Assembly: GCA_942490645.1 (NCBI GenBank)
Contig: CALNXN010000002.1
Coordinates: forward strand, 186,001-250,000
Length of the DNA stretch: 64,000 nucleotides
Direction of reading: 5' to 3'
DNA from: CALNXN01 sp942490645
Lineage (GTDB): Bacteria; Pseudomonadota; Alphaproteobacteria; Rhodobacterales; Rhodobacteraceae
Shown here in pieces: positions 33,679 to 41,767 of this stretch. Within the stretch, counting starts at the first letter, position 1. Each line of letters begins with the position of its first letter. A model generated the notes under the pieces. The model made no database searches. It saw only the letters and a list, made by a program, of their open reading frames with translations, and was not told where the DNA came from. The position numbers and the translations under genes were made by a program.

Positions 33679-34505
33679 ATCTGTCCGCCAATGCTGCGTG
33701 TGAGGGTTTGCGCAGCCTCGCTGACCATTGACGCCAGCTTTTCGATTGCATGTTCTTGGATGCGGTTGCTCGGCCCGGACACCGAAATACCTGCGATGGC
33801 CTCTCCATGAACGTCGAAAATCGGGGCCGCTATGCAGCGCATGCCCAGATTACGCTCTTCTGCGTCGATGGAATAGCCACGCTCGGCGGTGCGGTGCAGA
33901 TCGCTGAGCAACGTTTCGGGCGTACAAAGCGTGTGTTCCGTGAAGCGTTCGAGCTTGGCGTTCGAGATGATGCGGGATTGGCGCGCCGCGTCCATATGCG
34001 CCAGCAGCGCCTTGCCGATGCCTGAGGCGTGCATGGGCGATTGCGTACCTGGCGGAAAGAAGGCGCGGATGGTTTGATGGGTTTCTACCTGACTGACAAA
34101 GATGACGTGCCCGTCCCGCTCGATCCCGAGGTTCGCCGTCTCGCCGGTGGCGTCCATCAGGCTGCGCATGATCGGGCGCGCGCGCTCCACCAGCGACGTG
34201 CGGCGCAAGAAACGCGCACCAATCAGAAAGGCGGCCGGGCCGATGTTCCAGATCTGATCGACAGGGTCGAAATCCACCAACCGCCGCCCTTCCAGCGTCA
34301 CAAGGATGCGGTAGGTGGTCGCGGGAGATGCGCCCAAGTCCTCCGCCAACGCAGACAGGGTCGCCCCACCCAACTCGCTCAACCGTTCGAAGGCTTCCAT
34401 CGCACGGTCCAGCGACTTGATGGTGTTCTGTTCGGTTTTATCATGCCAGTCACGGGGTCTGCCGCGCGCACGGCGGTCTGGATTCGGGGGGGTAGATGCC
34501 GCCAT
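33675..34505 (-). CDS. bhcR: IclR-family regulator of the beta-hydroxyaspartate cycle
   Basis: A 276-residue IclR regulator: winged helix at about 25-90 (IKSLDRAMEAFERLSELGGA; ASPATTYRILVTLEGRRLVD) and an IclR effector domain at about 100-270 with the GTQSPMHASGIGKALLA and YSIDAEERNLGMRCIAAPIF motifs. It is divergent from bhcABCD. BhcR of Paracoccus activates the cycle and responds to glyoxylate; the position and family fit that assignment. Candidate operators are the two inverted repeats in the 169-base intergenic region. The N-terminus carries a short basic extension. Confidence 0.93.
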   Translation of the reverse strand: MAASTPPNPDRRARGRPRDWHDKTEQNTIKSLDRAMEAFERLSELGGATLSALAEDLGASPATTYRILVTLEGRRLVDFDPVDQIWNIGPAAFLIGARFLRRTSLVERARPIMRSLMDATGETANLGIERDGHVIFVSQVETHQTIRAFFPPGTQSPMHASGIGKALLAHMDAARQSRIISNAKLERFTEHTLCTPETLLSDLHRTAERGYSIDAEERNLGMRCIAAPIFDVHGEAIAGISVSGPSNRIQEHAIEKLASMVSEAAQTLTRSIGGQI

Positions 34506-34535
34506 GTCTTTTCACTTTTTCTATTTATGAAATTC

Positions 34536-34554
34536 TTTTTCACATTATGAAAAA
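34536..34554. promoter_or_regulatory. Inverted repeat in bhcR-bhcA intergenic region (site 1)
   Basis: TTTTTCA-CATTA-TGAAAAA: perfect seven-base arms with a five-base spacer, about 31 bases upstream of the bhcR start. The layout (AT-rich arms, dimeric, near the regulator start) fits an IclR-type operator. Confidence 0.55.
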
Positions 34555-34594
34555 CACAAGCCTCTGACAAGACGTCATAAATCCCACCACCTCA

Positions 34595-34617
34595 TTTTTG
34601 AAAAACAATTTCAAAAA
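34595..34617. promoter_or_regulatory. Inverted repeat in bhcR-bhcA intergenic region (site 2)
   Basis: TTTTTGAAA and TTTCAAAAA are perfect nine-base arms with the five-base spacer AACAA, about 58 bases upstream of bhcA. The T5-TC/G-A core is shared with site 1, so BhcR probably binds both. Confidence 0.55.
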
Positions 34618-34674
34618 AATTGCCGCGGCGTTCCCCAGCTTTTATACCCAAGCCAACCTGAGGAGGAGACGACG

Positions 34675-35865
34675 ATGAGTATTCAGAACCCCGTGTTCAT
34701 TCCCGGCCCGACGAATATCCCAGAGGCCATCCGCAAAGCCTGTGACATGCCGACGATTGATCATCGCTCGCCGATGTTTGCCAAAATCCTGCACCCTGCG
34801 ATTGACGGAGTGCGTCAGGTCATGAAGCAGGAGCGTGGAGAAACGTTCATTTTCCCGGCCTCGGGAACAGGCGGCTGGGAAGCGGCGCTGAGCAATACAT
34901 TGAACACCGGCGACGGCGTATTGGCCGCACGCAACGGTATGTTCAGCCACAAGTGGATCGACATGTGCCAACGTTTTGGCCTCGAAGTGACGGTTGTGGA
35001 TGTGGAATGGGGCAAAGGCCTGCCGGTGGATCAATTCGAAGAAATCCTGCGCGCGGATACGAAAGGCGAAATCAAGGCGGTTCTGGCCACCCATAACGAG
35101 ACAGCCACCGGCGTGGTGTCGGACATTGCCGGGGTGCGGCGCGCCATGGATGCAGCGGGCCATGGCGCTTTGTTGTTGGTGGATGGGGTCAGCTCCATCG
35201 GGTCGATGGACTTTCAGTTTGACGCATGGGGCGTTGATGTGGCTGTCACCGGGTCGCAAAAAGGATTTATGTTGCCCGCAGGTCTGGCGATCACGGGGTT
35301 TTCGGAAAAGGCGGTTGCCGCCTCCAAGACCAGCACTTTGCCGCGCACCTTCTGGTCGATTGACGACATGCGCAAAGGTTATGAGGCCAACGCCTATCCC
35401 TATACGCCTGCTGTGGGTTTGATGAACGGCCTCAAGCTGGCCACGGAGATGCTGCTGGACGAAGGTATGGAAAATGTCTTCGCGCGTCATGCGCGGATCG
35501 CGGATGGGGTGCGTGCGGCGGTCTTTGCGTGGGGCATGACACCTTGTGCCAAGACACCTGATCTCTATTCCAACACGGTCACGGCCATTCTCACACCGCA
35601 GGGGTTCAACGCCTCCGATGTCGTGACCCACGCGGCCGAGCACTATGGCATGGCCTTCGGTACGGGCTTGGGTGATGTGGCCGGCAAGGTGTTTCGCATC
35701 GGGCACCTCGGCAGTCTGACGGACGCCATGGCCTTGTCAGGCATTGCCACGGCAGAGATGTGCATGGCCGATCTGGGACTTGATATCACACTTGGCTCCG
35801 GTGTCGCTGCAGCGCAGTCGGTTTACCGACACGGAAACGCAGGTAAGCGGATGGCGGCGCAATGA
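34675..35865 (+). CDS. bhcA: Aspartate-glyoxylate aminotransferase
   Basis: A 396-residue class V PLP enzyme. It transfers the amino group of aspartate to glyoxylate, giving glycine and oxaloacetate, the entry and exit step of the cycle. The PLP lysine is K196 in AVTGSQKGFMLP, with the phosphate-binding PASGTGGWEAAL (about 61-72) and VDGVSSIGSMDF holding the acidic residue. The start ATG at 34675 has TGAGGAGGAGACGACG upstream. Its stop overlaps the bhcB ATG by four bases, and the order A-B-C-D matches the Paracoccus cluster. Confidence 0.95.
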   Translation: MSIQNPVFIPGPTNIPEAIRKACDMPTIDHRSPMFAKILHPAIDGVRQVMKQERGETFIFPASGTGGWEAALSNTLNTGDGVLAARNGMFSHKWIDMCQRFGLEVTVVDVEWGKGLPVDQFEEILRADTKGEIKAVLATHNETATGVVSDIAGVRRAMDAAGHGALLLVDGVSSIGSMDFQFDAWGVDVAVTGSQKGFMLPAGLAITGFSEKAVAASKTSTLPRTFWSIDDMRKGYEANAYPYTPAVGLMNGLKLATEMLLDEGMENVFARHARIADGVRAAVFAWGMTPCAKTPDLYSNTVTAILTPQGFNASDVVTHAAEHYGMAFGTGLGDVAGKVFRIGHLGSLTDAMALSGIATAEMCMADLGLDITLGSGVAAAQSVYRHGNAGKRMAAQ

Positions 35866-36827
35866 AAGACACGCTGATCATTCCCACGCTGGAAGACATG
35901 CGCGCCGCGCACAAGCGTATTGCGCCGTACATTCATCGTACGCCTGTTTTGACCTCGAGCTATTTCAACGAGTTGACCGGTGCGCAGTTGTTTTTCAAAT
36001 GCGAAAACTTTCAGAAGGCCGGTGCGTTCAAGGTGCGCGGGGCCTCGAACGCGGTCTTCGGGCTCAGCGACGAGATGGCCAAGCGCGGCGTGGCAACCCA
36101 TTCATCAGGCAATCACGCTCTAAGCCTGTCTTATGCGGCCGGGCGACGGGGTATTCCATGCCACGTGGTCATGCCCCGCACGGCACCTGAGGCCAAGAAA
36201 GCCGCAGTGCGTGGCTATGGCGGGATCATCACCGAGTGCGAACCCTCCACCAGCAGCCGCGAAGAGGTCTTTGCCAAGGTACAGGCAGCGACCGGCGCGG
36301 AATTCGTGCACCCCTACAACGACCCACGTGTGATCGCGGGTCAGGGAACATGCAGCGCCGAATTGATGGAGCAAACGGACGGTTTGGACATGGTCATCGC
36401 GCCCATTGGCGGCGGTGGGATGATTTCCGGCACCTGCCTCACGCTCAGCAATATCGCACCCGAGGTGCAGATCATTGCGGCAGAGCCCGAAATGGCCGAC
36501 GACGCCTATCGCAGCTTCAAGGCTGGTCATATTATCGCCGATGACGCGCCGCAGACGATCGCGGACGGACTGAAAGTGCCGCTGAAAGACCTGACCTGGC
36601 ATTTCGTAAGCAACCATGTGACTGACATCCTGACTGCAAGCGAGCAGGAGATCATTGATGCCATGAAGCTGACGTGGCAGCGCATGAAGATCGTCATCGA
36701 AGCCAGCTGTGCGGTGCCGATGGCCACCATTCTGAAGAACAAGGAGATGTTCGCGGGCAAACGCGTCGGCGTCATCATCACCGGCGGGAATGTCGACATG
36801 GACACCCTGCCTTGGATCAACGGCTGA
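35862..36827 (+). CDS. bhcB: Beta-hydroxyaspartate dehydratase (iminosuccinate-forming)
   Basis: A 321-residue fold type II PLP enzyme of the serine/threonine dehydratase family. The PLP lysine is in KAGAFKVRGASNAV (about K57), the phosphate loop is PIGGGGMISG (about 178-187) and the substrate loop is SSGNHALSLSYAA. It dehydrates (2R,3S)-beta-hydroxyaspartate to iminosuccinate. Overlap with bhcA (ATGA) and 12 bases to bhcC mark one operon. Confidence 0.95.
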   Translation: MKDTLIIPTLEDMRAAHKRIAPYIHRTPVLTSSYFNELTGAQLFFKCENFQKAGAFKVRGASNAVFGLSDEMAKRGVATHSSGNHALSLSYAAGRRGIPCHVVMPRTAPEAKKAAVRGYGGIITECEPSTSSREEVFAKVQAATGAEFVHPYNDPRVIAGQGTCSAELMEQTDGLDMVIAPIGGGGMISGTCLTLSNIAPEVQIIAAEPEMADDAYRSFKAGHIIADDAPQTIADGLKVPLKDLTWHFVSNHVTDILTASEQEIIDAMKLTWQRMKIVIEASCAVPMATILKNKEMFAGKRVGVIITGGNVDMDTLPWING

Positions 36828-36839
36828 GGAGATACGACA

Positions 36840-38003
36840 ATGAACAAGCAAGTGACACTTGAAGGTCTGGAAGTTGGCTATGACGTCCCCGCCCTGCCGG
36901 GCATGGATGAAGCGGATATTTGCACACCGGCGTTGGTGCTGGATTTGGATGCGCTGGAACGCAACATCGTCAAGATGGGCGATTTCGCCAAAAGCCACGG
37001 CATGCGTCACCGCGTGCACGGCAAAATGCACAAATCGGTTGATGTGGCCTTGTTGCAGGAACGTCTGGGTGGATCATGCGGCGTTTGCTGCCAGAAGGTC
37101 TCGGAAGCGGAGGTTTTTGCGCGTGGCGGGATCAAGGATGTGCTGGTCAGCAATCAGGTGCGCCAACCCGAAAAGATCGACCGCCTTGCGCGGTTGCCCA
37201 AGCTGGGCGCGCGCGCGATCTGTTGTGTCGATGATCTGGCCAATGTCGCGGACCTGTCCGCGGCGGCCGTCAAGCACGGCACCGAAATTGAGTGTTTGGT
37301 TGAGATTGATGTGGGTGCGGGACGCTGTGGTGTGCAATACGGTCAGCCGGTGGTTGAATTGGCACAAGCCATTGACGCGGCCGACGGGTTGAAATTTGCA
37401 GGCATTCAGGCCTATCAGGGCGCGATGCAGCATCTGGACAGCTATGAAGAGCGGCAGGGCAAGACGCAGGTGGCCATTGATCAGGTGCGCGAAAGCGTTG
37501 ATATGCTCAAGGCGGCCGGATTGGAATGCGACATCGTCGGCGGTGGCGGTACGGGGTCGTATTATTTTGAGAGCGCGTCGGGCGTGTTTAATGAACTGCA
37601 ATGCGGCTCCTATGCTTTCATGGACGCCGATTACGGGCGGATTCTGGACAAGGACGGCAAGCGGATCGACGAAGGCGAGTGGGAAAACGCATTGTTCCTG
37701 CTGACCTCGGTGATGAGCCATGCCAAGGCGGACAAGGCGATTGTCGATGCGGGTCTCAAGGCTCAATCGGTGGACAGCGGTTTGCCAACTGTTTTTGGAC
37801 GTACAGATGTGGAGTACGTCAAGTGTTCGGACGAGCATGGTGTTGTCGCGGATCCCTCCGGTGTGTTGGCAGTCAATGACAAGCTCAGGCTGGTGCCGGG
37901 GCACTGTGACCCGACCTGCAATGTGCATGATTGGTATGTGGGTGTGCGGGGCGGAAAGGTCGAGGTCGTTTGGCCGGTTTCGGCGCGCGGCAAGGCCTAT
38001 TGA
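36840..38003 (+). CDS. bhcC: Beta-hydroxyaspartate aldolase
   Basis: A 387-residue PLP enzyme of the D-threonine-aldolase/alanine-racemase N-domain type, joining glycine and glyoxylate to make beta-hydroxyaspartate. The internal aldimine lysine lies in RVHGKMHKSVDVA (about 58-70), the PLP-phosphate GGGGTGSYYFE is near 237, and the C-terminal metal ligands include HCDPTCNVHDWY. The start ATG at 36840 follows TGAGGAGATACGAC. It is followed by two hairpins before bhcD. Confidence 0.95.
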   Translation: MNKQVTLEGLEVGYDVPALPGMDEADICTPALVLDLDALERNIVKMGDFAKSHGMRHRVHGKMHKSVDVALLQERLGGSCGVCCQKVSEAEVFARGGIKDVLVSNQVRQPEKIDRLARLPKLGARAICCVDDLANVADLSAAAVKHGTEIECLVEIDVGAGRCGVQYGQPVVELAQAIDAADGLKFAGIQAYQGAMQHLDSYEERQGKTQVAIDQVRESVDMLKAAGLECDIVGGGGTGSYYFESASGVFNELQCGSYAFMDADYGRILDKDGKRIDEGEWENALFLLTSVMSHAKADKAIVDAGLKAQSVDSGLPTVFGRTDVEYVKCSDEHGVVADPSGVLAVNDKLRLVPGHCDPTCNVHDWYVGVRGGKVEVVWPVSARGKAY

Positions 38004-38013
38004 GCGCGGATAT

Positions 38014-38058
38014 CGGATGGGCCGGGCCCATCCGACAGGCCGGGGGCGTTGCCCCCGG
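38014..38058 (+). repeat. Double hairpin in bhcC-bhcD gap, Rhodobacterales intergenic repeat
   Basis: The first stem is a 10-base perfect inverted repeat, CGGATGGGCC and GGCCCATCCG around one G (38014-38034). The second is CCGGGGGC-GTT-GCCCCCGG (38040-38058), followed by GACCCCCATG. The second element and the following GAAGAACAATGAGGC look like the GC-rich intergenic repeat common in Rhodobacterales. Neither has a T-run. They separate bhcC from bhcD by 120 bases, whereas the other bhc genes overlap. Confidence 0.65.
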
Positions 38059-38123
38059 ACCCCCATGCATATTTGAAGAACAATGAGGCAAGGCGGTGCT
38101 TTGCCAATGGAAGGAGCGGGCCG

Positions 38124-39089
38124 ATGTGGATTGTGCCTGAGAAAGAGATCGCGGATTTGATGACGCGGGAGGCTGCGTATGCAGCCGTTGAAGGGGTTTT
38201 CGCCTCTATGGCTGCAAGAACTGCCTATAACTTCCCGGTGATCCGGGAAGCCATCGGTTACGCGGATGCGCTTTATGGGTTCAAGTCGGGGTTCGACAAA
38301 TCGGGGCTGGCGTTGGGTTTGAAGTCTGGTGGCTATTGGCCGGGCAATGAAGCCAAGGGGTTGACCAATCATCAGTCCACGATCTTTCTGTTTGATGCCG
38401 ACACAGGCCAATGCCGGGCGATCGTGGGGGGTAATCTGCTGACCGCGTTGCGCACGGCGGCGGCATCATCCGTGTCGATTCAGCATCTTGCGCGCAAGAA
38501 CGCCAAGGTGTTGGGCATGATCGGAGCAGGTCATCAGTCAGTGTTTCAGATGCGCGCGGCCCTTGAGCAGCGGAGCTTTGAGAAGGTGATCGGATGGAAT
38601 TATCATCCGGAAATGCTTTCGCGTCTCGCTGATTGTGCCCAGGAACTTGGGCTACCTTTCGAGGCCGTTGATCTACCGACCCTTGGGGCACAGGCGGACG
38701 TAATAATTTCCATCACCTCCTCTCATGATCCGATCCTGATGGACACCCATGTCACGCCTGGCACGCATATCGCCTGCATGGGGACGGACACGAAAGGCAA
38801 ACAGGAGGTCGAGGCGGCGCTATTGAGCCGGGCATCCGTGTTCACTGACGAGATCGCGCAATCAATCACCATCGGTGAGGCCCAGCATGCGGTGGCTGCC
38901 GGTTTGATCACCTCCAAGGATATCACGGAGATCGGTGCGGTGATCAACGGCACCGCGCCGGGCCGCACGGGTGATGATGACATCACGCTCTTTGATGGGA
39001 CGGGCGTGGGCCTGCAGGATCTTGCGGTTGCATCGTCCGTGGTCGACCTCGCGATCGCCAAAGGCGTGGCGATAGAGGTCGATTTCTAG
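38124..39089 (+). CDS. bhcD: Iminosuccinate reductase
   Basis: A 321-residue member of the ornithine cyclodeaminase/mu-crystallin family, reducing iminosuccinate to aspartate and so regenerating the amino donor of BhcA. The NAD(P) site is KVLGMIGAGHQSVFQMRAAL (about 129-149), with IISITSSHDPILM and GTHIACMGTDTKGKQE after it. I chose the ATG at 38124 behind GGAAGGAGCGG; the frame continues to 38049 in the hairpin sequence without similarity. Confidence 0.93.
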   Translation: MWIVPEKEIADLMTREAAYAAVEGVFASMAARTAYNFPVIREAIGYADALYGFKSGFDKSGLALGLKSGGYWPGNEAKGLTNHQSTIFLFDADTGQCRAIVGGNLLTALRTAAASSVSIQHLARKNAKVLGMIGAGHQSVFQMRAALEQRSFEKVIGWNYHPEMLSRLADCAQELGLPFEAVDLPTLGAQADVIISITSSHDPILMDTHVTPGTHIACMGTDTKGKQEVEAALLSRASVFTDEIAQSITIGEAQHAVAAGLITSKDITEIGAVINGTAPGRTGDDDITLFDGTGVGLQDLAVASSVVDLAIAKGVAIEVDF

Positions 39090-39254
39090 GCACGTGCCGG
39101 ACACCCAGCCAGCAGGATGTCCCCGGGTCGGGGGCGTCCGGACCTGTTGCGCAAAGGCCATGGCCCAATTTGGGCGCATGTGTCTGTTTGACAAAGCCCG
39201 CACCAGAGAGAAGATGCGGGATCAGTTTGAATGCCGCAGGACCCAAGCCCCCTC

Positions 39255-40127
39255 ATGGACACCCTAATTTCCGTTTTCTTGCCGCTATCGTTGGCGGTCA
39301 TCATGTTTTCACTGGGGCTCGGGCTGACGCTGCGCGATTTTCAACGTGTGTTTGCGCAGCCGATGGCTTTGCTCGCAGGCTTTTGCGCGCAGGTTCTCGT
39401 GCTGCCGGCTGTCGCTTTTGCTCTGGTCAAGGCATTCGGGTTGAGCGGGGAAATCGCGTTTGGCGTGATGATCCTGTCGGTTTGTCCCGGCGGCGTGACG
39501 TCGAACATGTTGACCCGACTGGCGGGCGGGACTCTGGCGTTGTCGATATCGCTGACCGGGGTCATCAGCTTGCTGTCTGTGATCACCGTTCCGCTGTTCG
39601 TGGCGTTCTGGGCCGCTGTGTTTTTATCCGCAGGCGCTATTGATGTGAACGTCACTGAACTTGCACTCGCAATGTTCGCCATCACCACAGTACCTGTCAT
39701 TTTGGGCATGACGCTGCGTGGGATGGCGCCGGGCATTGCCGATCGCCTTGATGCGAGCTTCTACCGGGTTGCCGCGGTTTTGTTCGCTGTGATTGTTGTG
39801 GGCGCGCTGGCGGCGGGATGGGATATCTTTTTGGCCAATTTCGCCACGCTTGCGCCGTTGATGTTGTTGATGGTGCTCGTGCTGGTTCTGGTGGGGTGGT
39901 CGATTTCCAGCCTGTTGCGCCTGCCCAAACGTGACAAAGGCGCCATCGCCATCGAAACGGGTATTCAGAATTCAACGCTGGGGATCACGCTGGCGGGTTT
40001 ACTGCATACCGGAGCAGAGGTTTTGCCCGTGATTGCCCTGCCCTCCGCAATGTATGGAATTGTCATGTACGTCGGCGCGATCCCGGCTATCGTGTTGCTG
40101 CGCGCGGCACTGAGGGGGGAAAGCTGA
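39255..40127 (+). CDS. Bile acid:sodium symporter (BASS) family transporter
   Basis: A 290-residue, roughly ten-helix secondary transporter. It opens MDTLISVFLPLSLAVIMFSL, and the GVMILSVCPGGVTSNMLTRL block (about 80-99) is the family's sodium/substrate crossover motif. The second crossover is in AIETGIQNSTLGITLAGLL (about 239-257), with the GxQN signature. BASS members carry bile acids, pantoate, pyruvate and other organic anions. I preferred ATG 39255 over 39231. It starts 165 bases after bhcD, and its stop overlaps the next gene (TGATG). Confidence 0.87.
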   Translation: MDTLISVFLPLSLAVIMFSLGLGLTLRDFQRVFAQPMALLAGFCAQVLVLPAVAFALVKAFGLSGEIAFGVMILSVCPGGVTSNMLTRLAGGTLALSISLTGVISLLSVITVPLFVAFWAAVFLSAGAIDVNVTELALAMFAITTVPVILGMTLRGMAPGIADRLDASFYRVAAVLFAVIVVGALAAGWDIFLANFATLAPLMLLMVLVLVLVGWSISSLLRLPKRDKGAIAIETGIQNSTLGITLAGLLHTGAEVLPVIALPSAMYGIVMYVGAIPAIVLLRAALRGES

Positions 40128-41767
40128 TGCAAAGCGATGTCATCATCATAGGGGCCGGGCTTGCGGGCCTTGTTGCCGCATCCGAGCTTTTGGAGCGTGG
40201 CAAGACCGTCACCATCCTGGATCAGGAAGGGCGACAAAACCTGGGCGGTCAGGCGTTCTGGAGCCTTGGCGGTCTGTTCATGGTCGACACACCGGAACAG
40301 CGGCGTATGAAAATCCGCGACACACATGCGCTGGCAACCAACGACTGGTTCGGCTCCGCACAGTTCGACCGGCCCGAAGACCACTGGCCGCGTGCCTGGG
40401 CGCAGGCCTATCTGGAGTTCGCCGCCGGGGAAATGCGCCCCTGGCTGCACCAGATGGGCATGCGCTGGTTCCCCATCGTGGGCTGGGCGGAACGCGGCGG
40501 CTCGTTCGCGGACGGGCACGGCAACTCTGTGCCGCGTTTTCACCTGACATGGGGCACGGGGCCCGGCGTGTTGCGCCCGTTTGAGGCGCGTGTGTTGCAG
40601 GGCGAAAAGGAAGGCAAGGTCACCTTTGGGTTTCGCCATAGGGTGACGCGGCTGGATGTGACGGACGGGCGCGTGACGGGCGTAGCAGGTGAGGTGCTGG
40701 CCCCCGATGAGGCAGTACGCGGGGCCAAGACGAACCGTGACGTGGTGGATCAGTTCGATATTGCCTGTGATCAGGTGATCGTTACATCCGGGGGCATCGG
40801 AGGCAATTTCGATCTGGTACGGCGCAACTGGCGCGATGATCTCTATGGCCCCCTGCCCCAGAAGATGGTCAGTGGCGTGCCCGATCACGTAGACGGCCTG
40901 ATGCTGGATGTGACGCGGCAGGCGGGTGCGGAGCTGATCAACGAGGACCGCATGTGGCACTACTGCGAAGGGGTGCAAAACTGGAATCCGATCTGGCCCA
41001 AGCACGGAATTCGGATTTTGCCCGGGCCATCTTCGATGTGGTTTGACGCCACCGGCGAGCGTTTGCCAGCACCCTGCCTGCCCGGTTTCGATACCATGAG
41101 CACACTGCGCGAGATCACCAAACGTGGACATGATCACACGTGGTTCGTGCTGACGCAGGCGATTATCGAAAAAGAATTTGCGCTGTCAGGATCCGAGCAG
41201 AACGAAGACCTTACCGAGGGCGGTTGGCGCGACGTTTTGAAAGCGCGGCTTGGCAAGGGTGCGACACCAGCCGTGGAGGCGTTCAAGGAAAAGGGCGAGG
41301 ATTTCATCGTCGCCAATGACTTCGACACTCTGGTTTCTGGTATGCAGCAACGCGGTGGCAACCTCATCGACAAGGACCGTCTGCGCGCGCAGATCGAGGC
41401 GCGGGATGCTCAGATGGATCATGCGTTTACCAAGGATGCACAGATCATGGCCATTCGAACGGCGCGCAATTTCATCGGTGACAAGCTGATGCGCACCGCC
41501 AAACCGCACAAGATCATGGACCCGACCAAGGGCCCGTTGATTGCGGTAAAACTGCATGTGGTGACGCGCAAGACGTTGGGCGGCATTCATACTGATCTCG
41601 ACACCCGTGTCTTTGCCCCGGGCGGCGCGCTGATCGAAGGGCTTTATGCCGCCGGAGAGGCCGCAGGCTTTGGCGGCGGCGGCTATCACGGCAACAACGC
41701 GCTGGAAGGGACATTCCTCGGCGGATGCCTTCATTCGGGTCGCCGCGCGGGGCGTGCAGCAGGATGA
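40127..41767 (+). CDS. FAD-binding dehydrogenase (KSTD/fumarate-reductase-like)
   Basis: A 546-residue flavoprotein. The N-terminal DVIIIGAGLAGLVAASELL (about 4-22) is the Rossmann motif; GGQAFWSLGGLFM and VTSGGIGGNFDLVRRNW are FAD/active-site blocks; the C-terminal GGGGYHGNNALEGTFLGGC closes the fold with the FAD signature. The architecture matches FAD-binding dehydrogenases related to 3-ketosteroid-1-dehydrogenase and tricarballylate dehydrogenase. There is no signal peptide, so it is cytoplasmic. The oxidised substrate is unknown; it overlaps genes on both sides (TGATG and ATGA). Confidence 0.85.
   Translation: MQSDVIIIGAGLAGLVAASELLERGKTVTILDQEGRQNLGGQAFWSLGGLFMVDTPEQRRMKIRDTHALATNDWFGSAQFDRPEDHWPRAWAQAYLEFAAGEMRPWLHQMGMRWFPIVGWAERGGSFADGHGNSVPRFHLTWGTGPGVLRPFEARVLQGEKEGKVTFGFRHRVTRLDVTDGRVTGVAGEVLAPDEAVRGAKTNRDVVDQFDIACDQVIVTSGGIGGNFDLVRRNWRDDLYGPLPQKMVSGVPDHVDGLMLDVTRQAGAELINEDRMWHYCEGVQNWNPIWPKHGIRILPGPSSMWFDATGERLPAPCLPGFDTMSTLREITKRGHDHTWFVLTQAIIEKEFALSGSEQNEDLTEGGWRDVLKARLGKGATPAVEAFKEKGEDFIVANDFDTLVSGMQQRGGNLIDKDRLRAQIEARDAQMDHAFTKDAQIMAIRTARNFIGDKLMRTAKPHKIMDPTKGPLIAVKLHVVTRKTLGGIHTDLDTRVFAPGGALIEGLYAAGEAAGFGGGGYHGNNALEGTFLGGCLHSGRRAGRAAG

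Noticed and set aside
37074..38411. 445-residue minus frame opposite bhcC and bhcD
   Set aside because: Shadow frame in high-GC coding DNA; crosses two genes and their hairpins.
39965..41137. 390-residue minus frame opposite the BASS and FAD genes
   Set aside because: Shadow of the FAD dehydrogenase; no motif and no start context.
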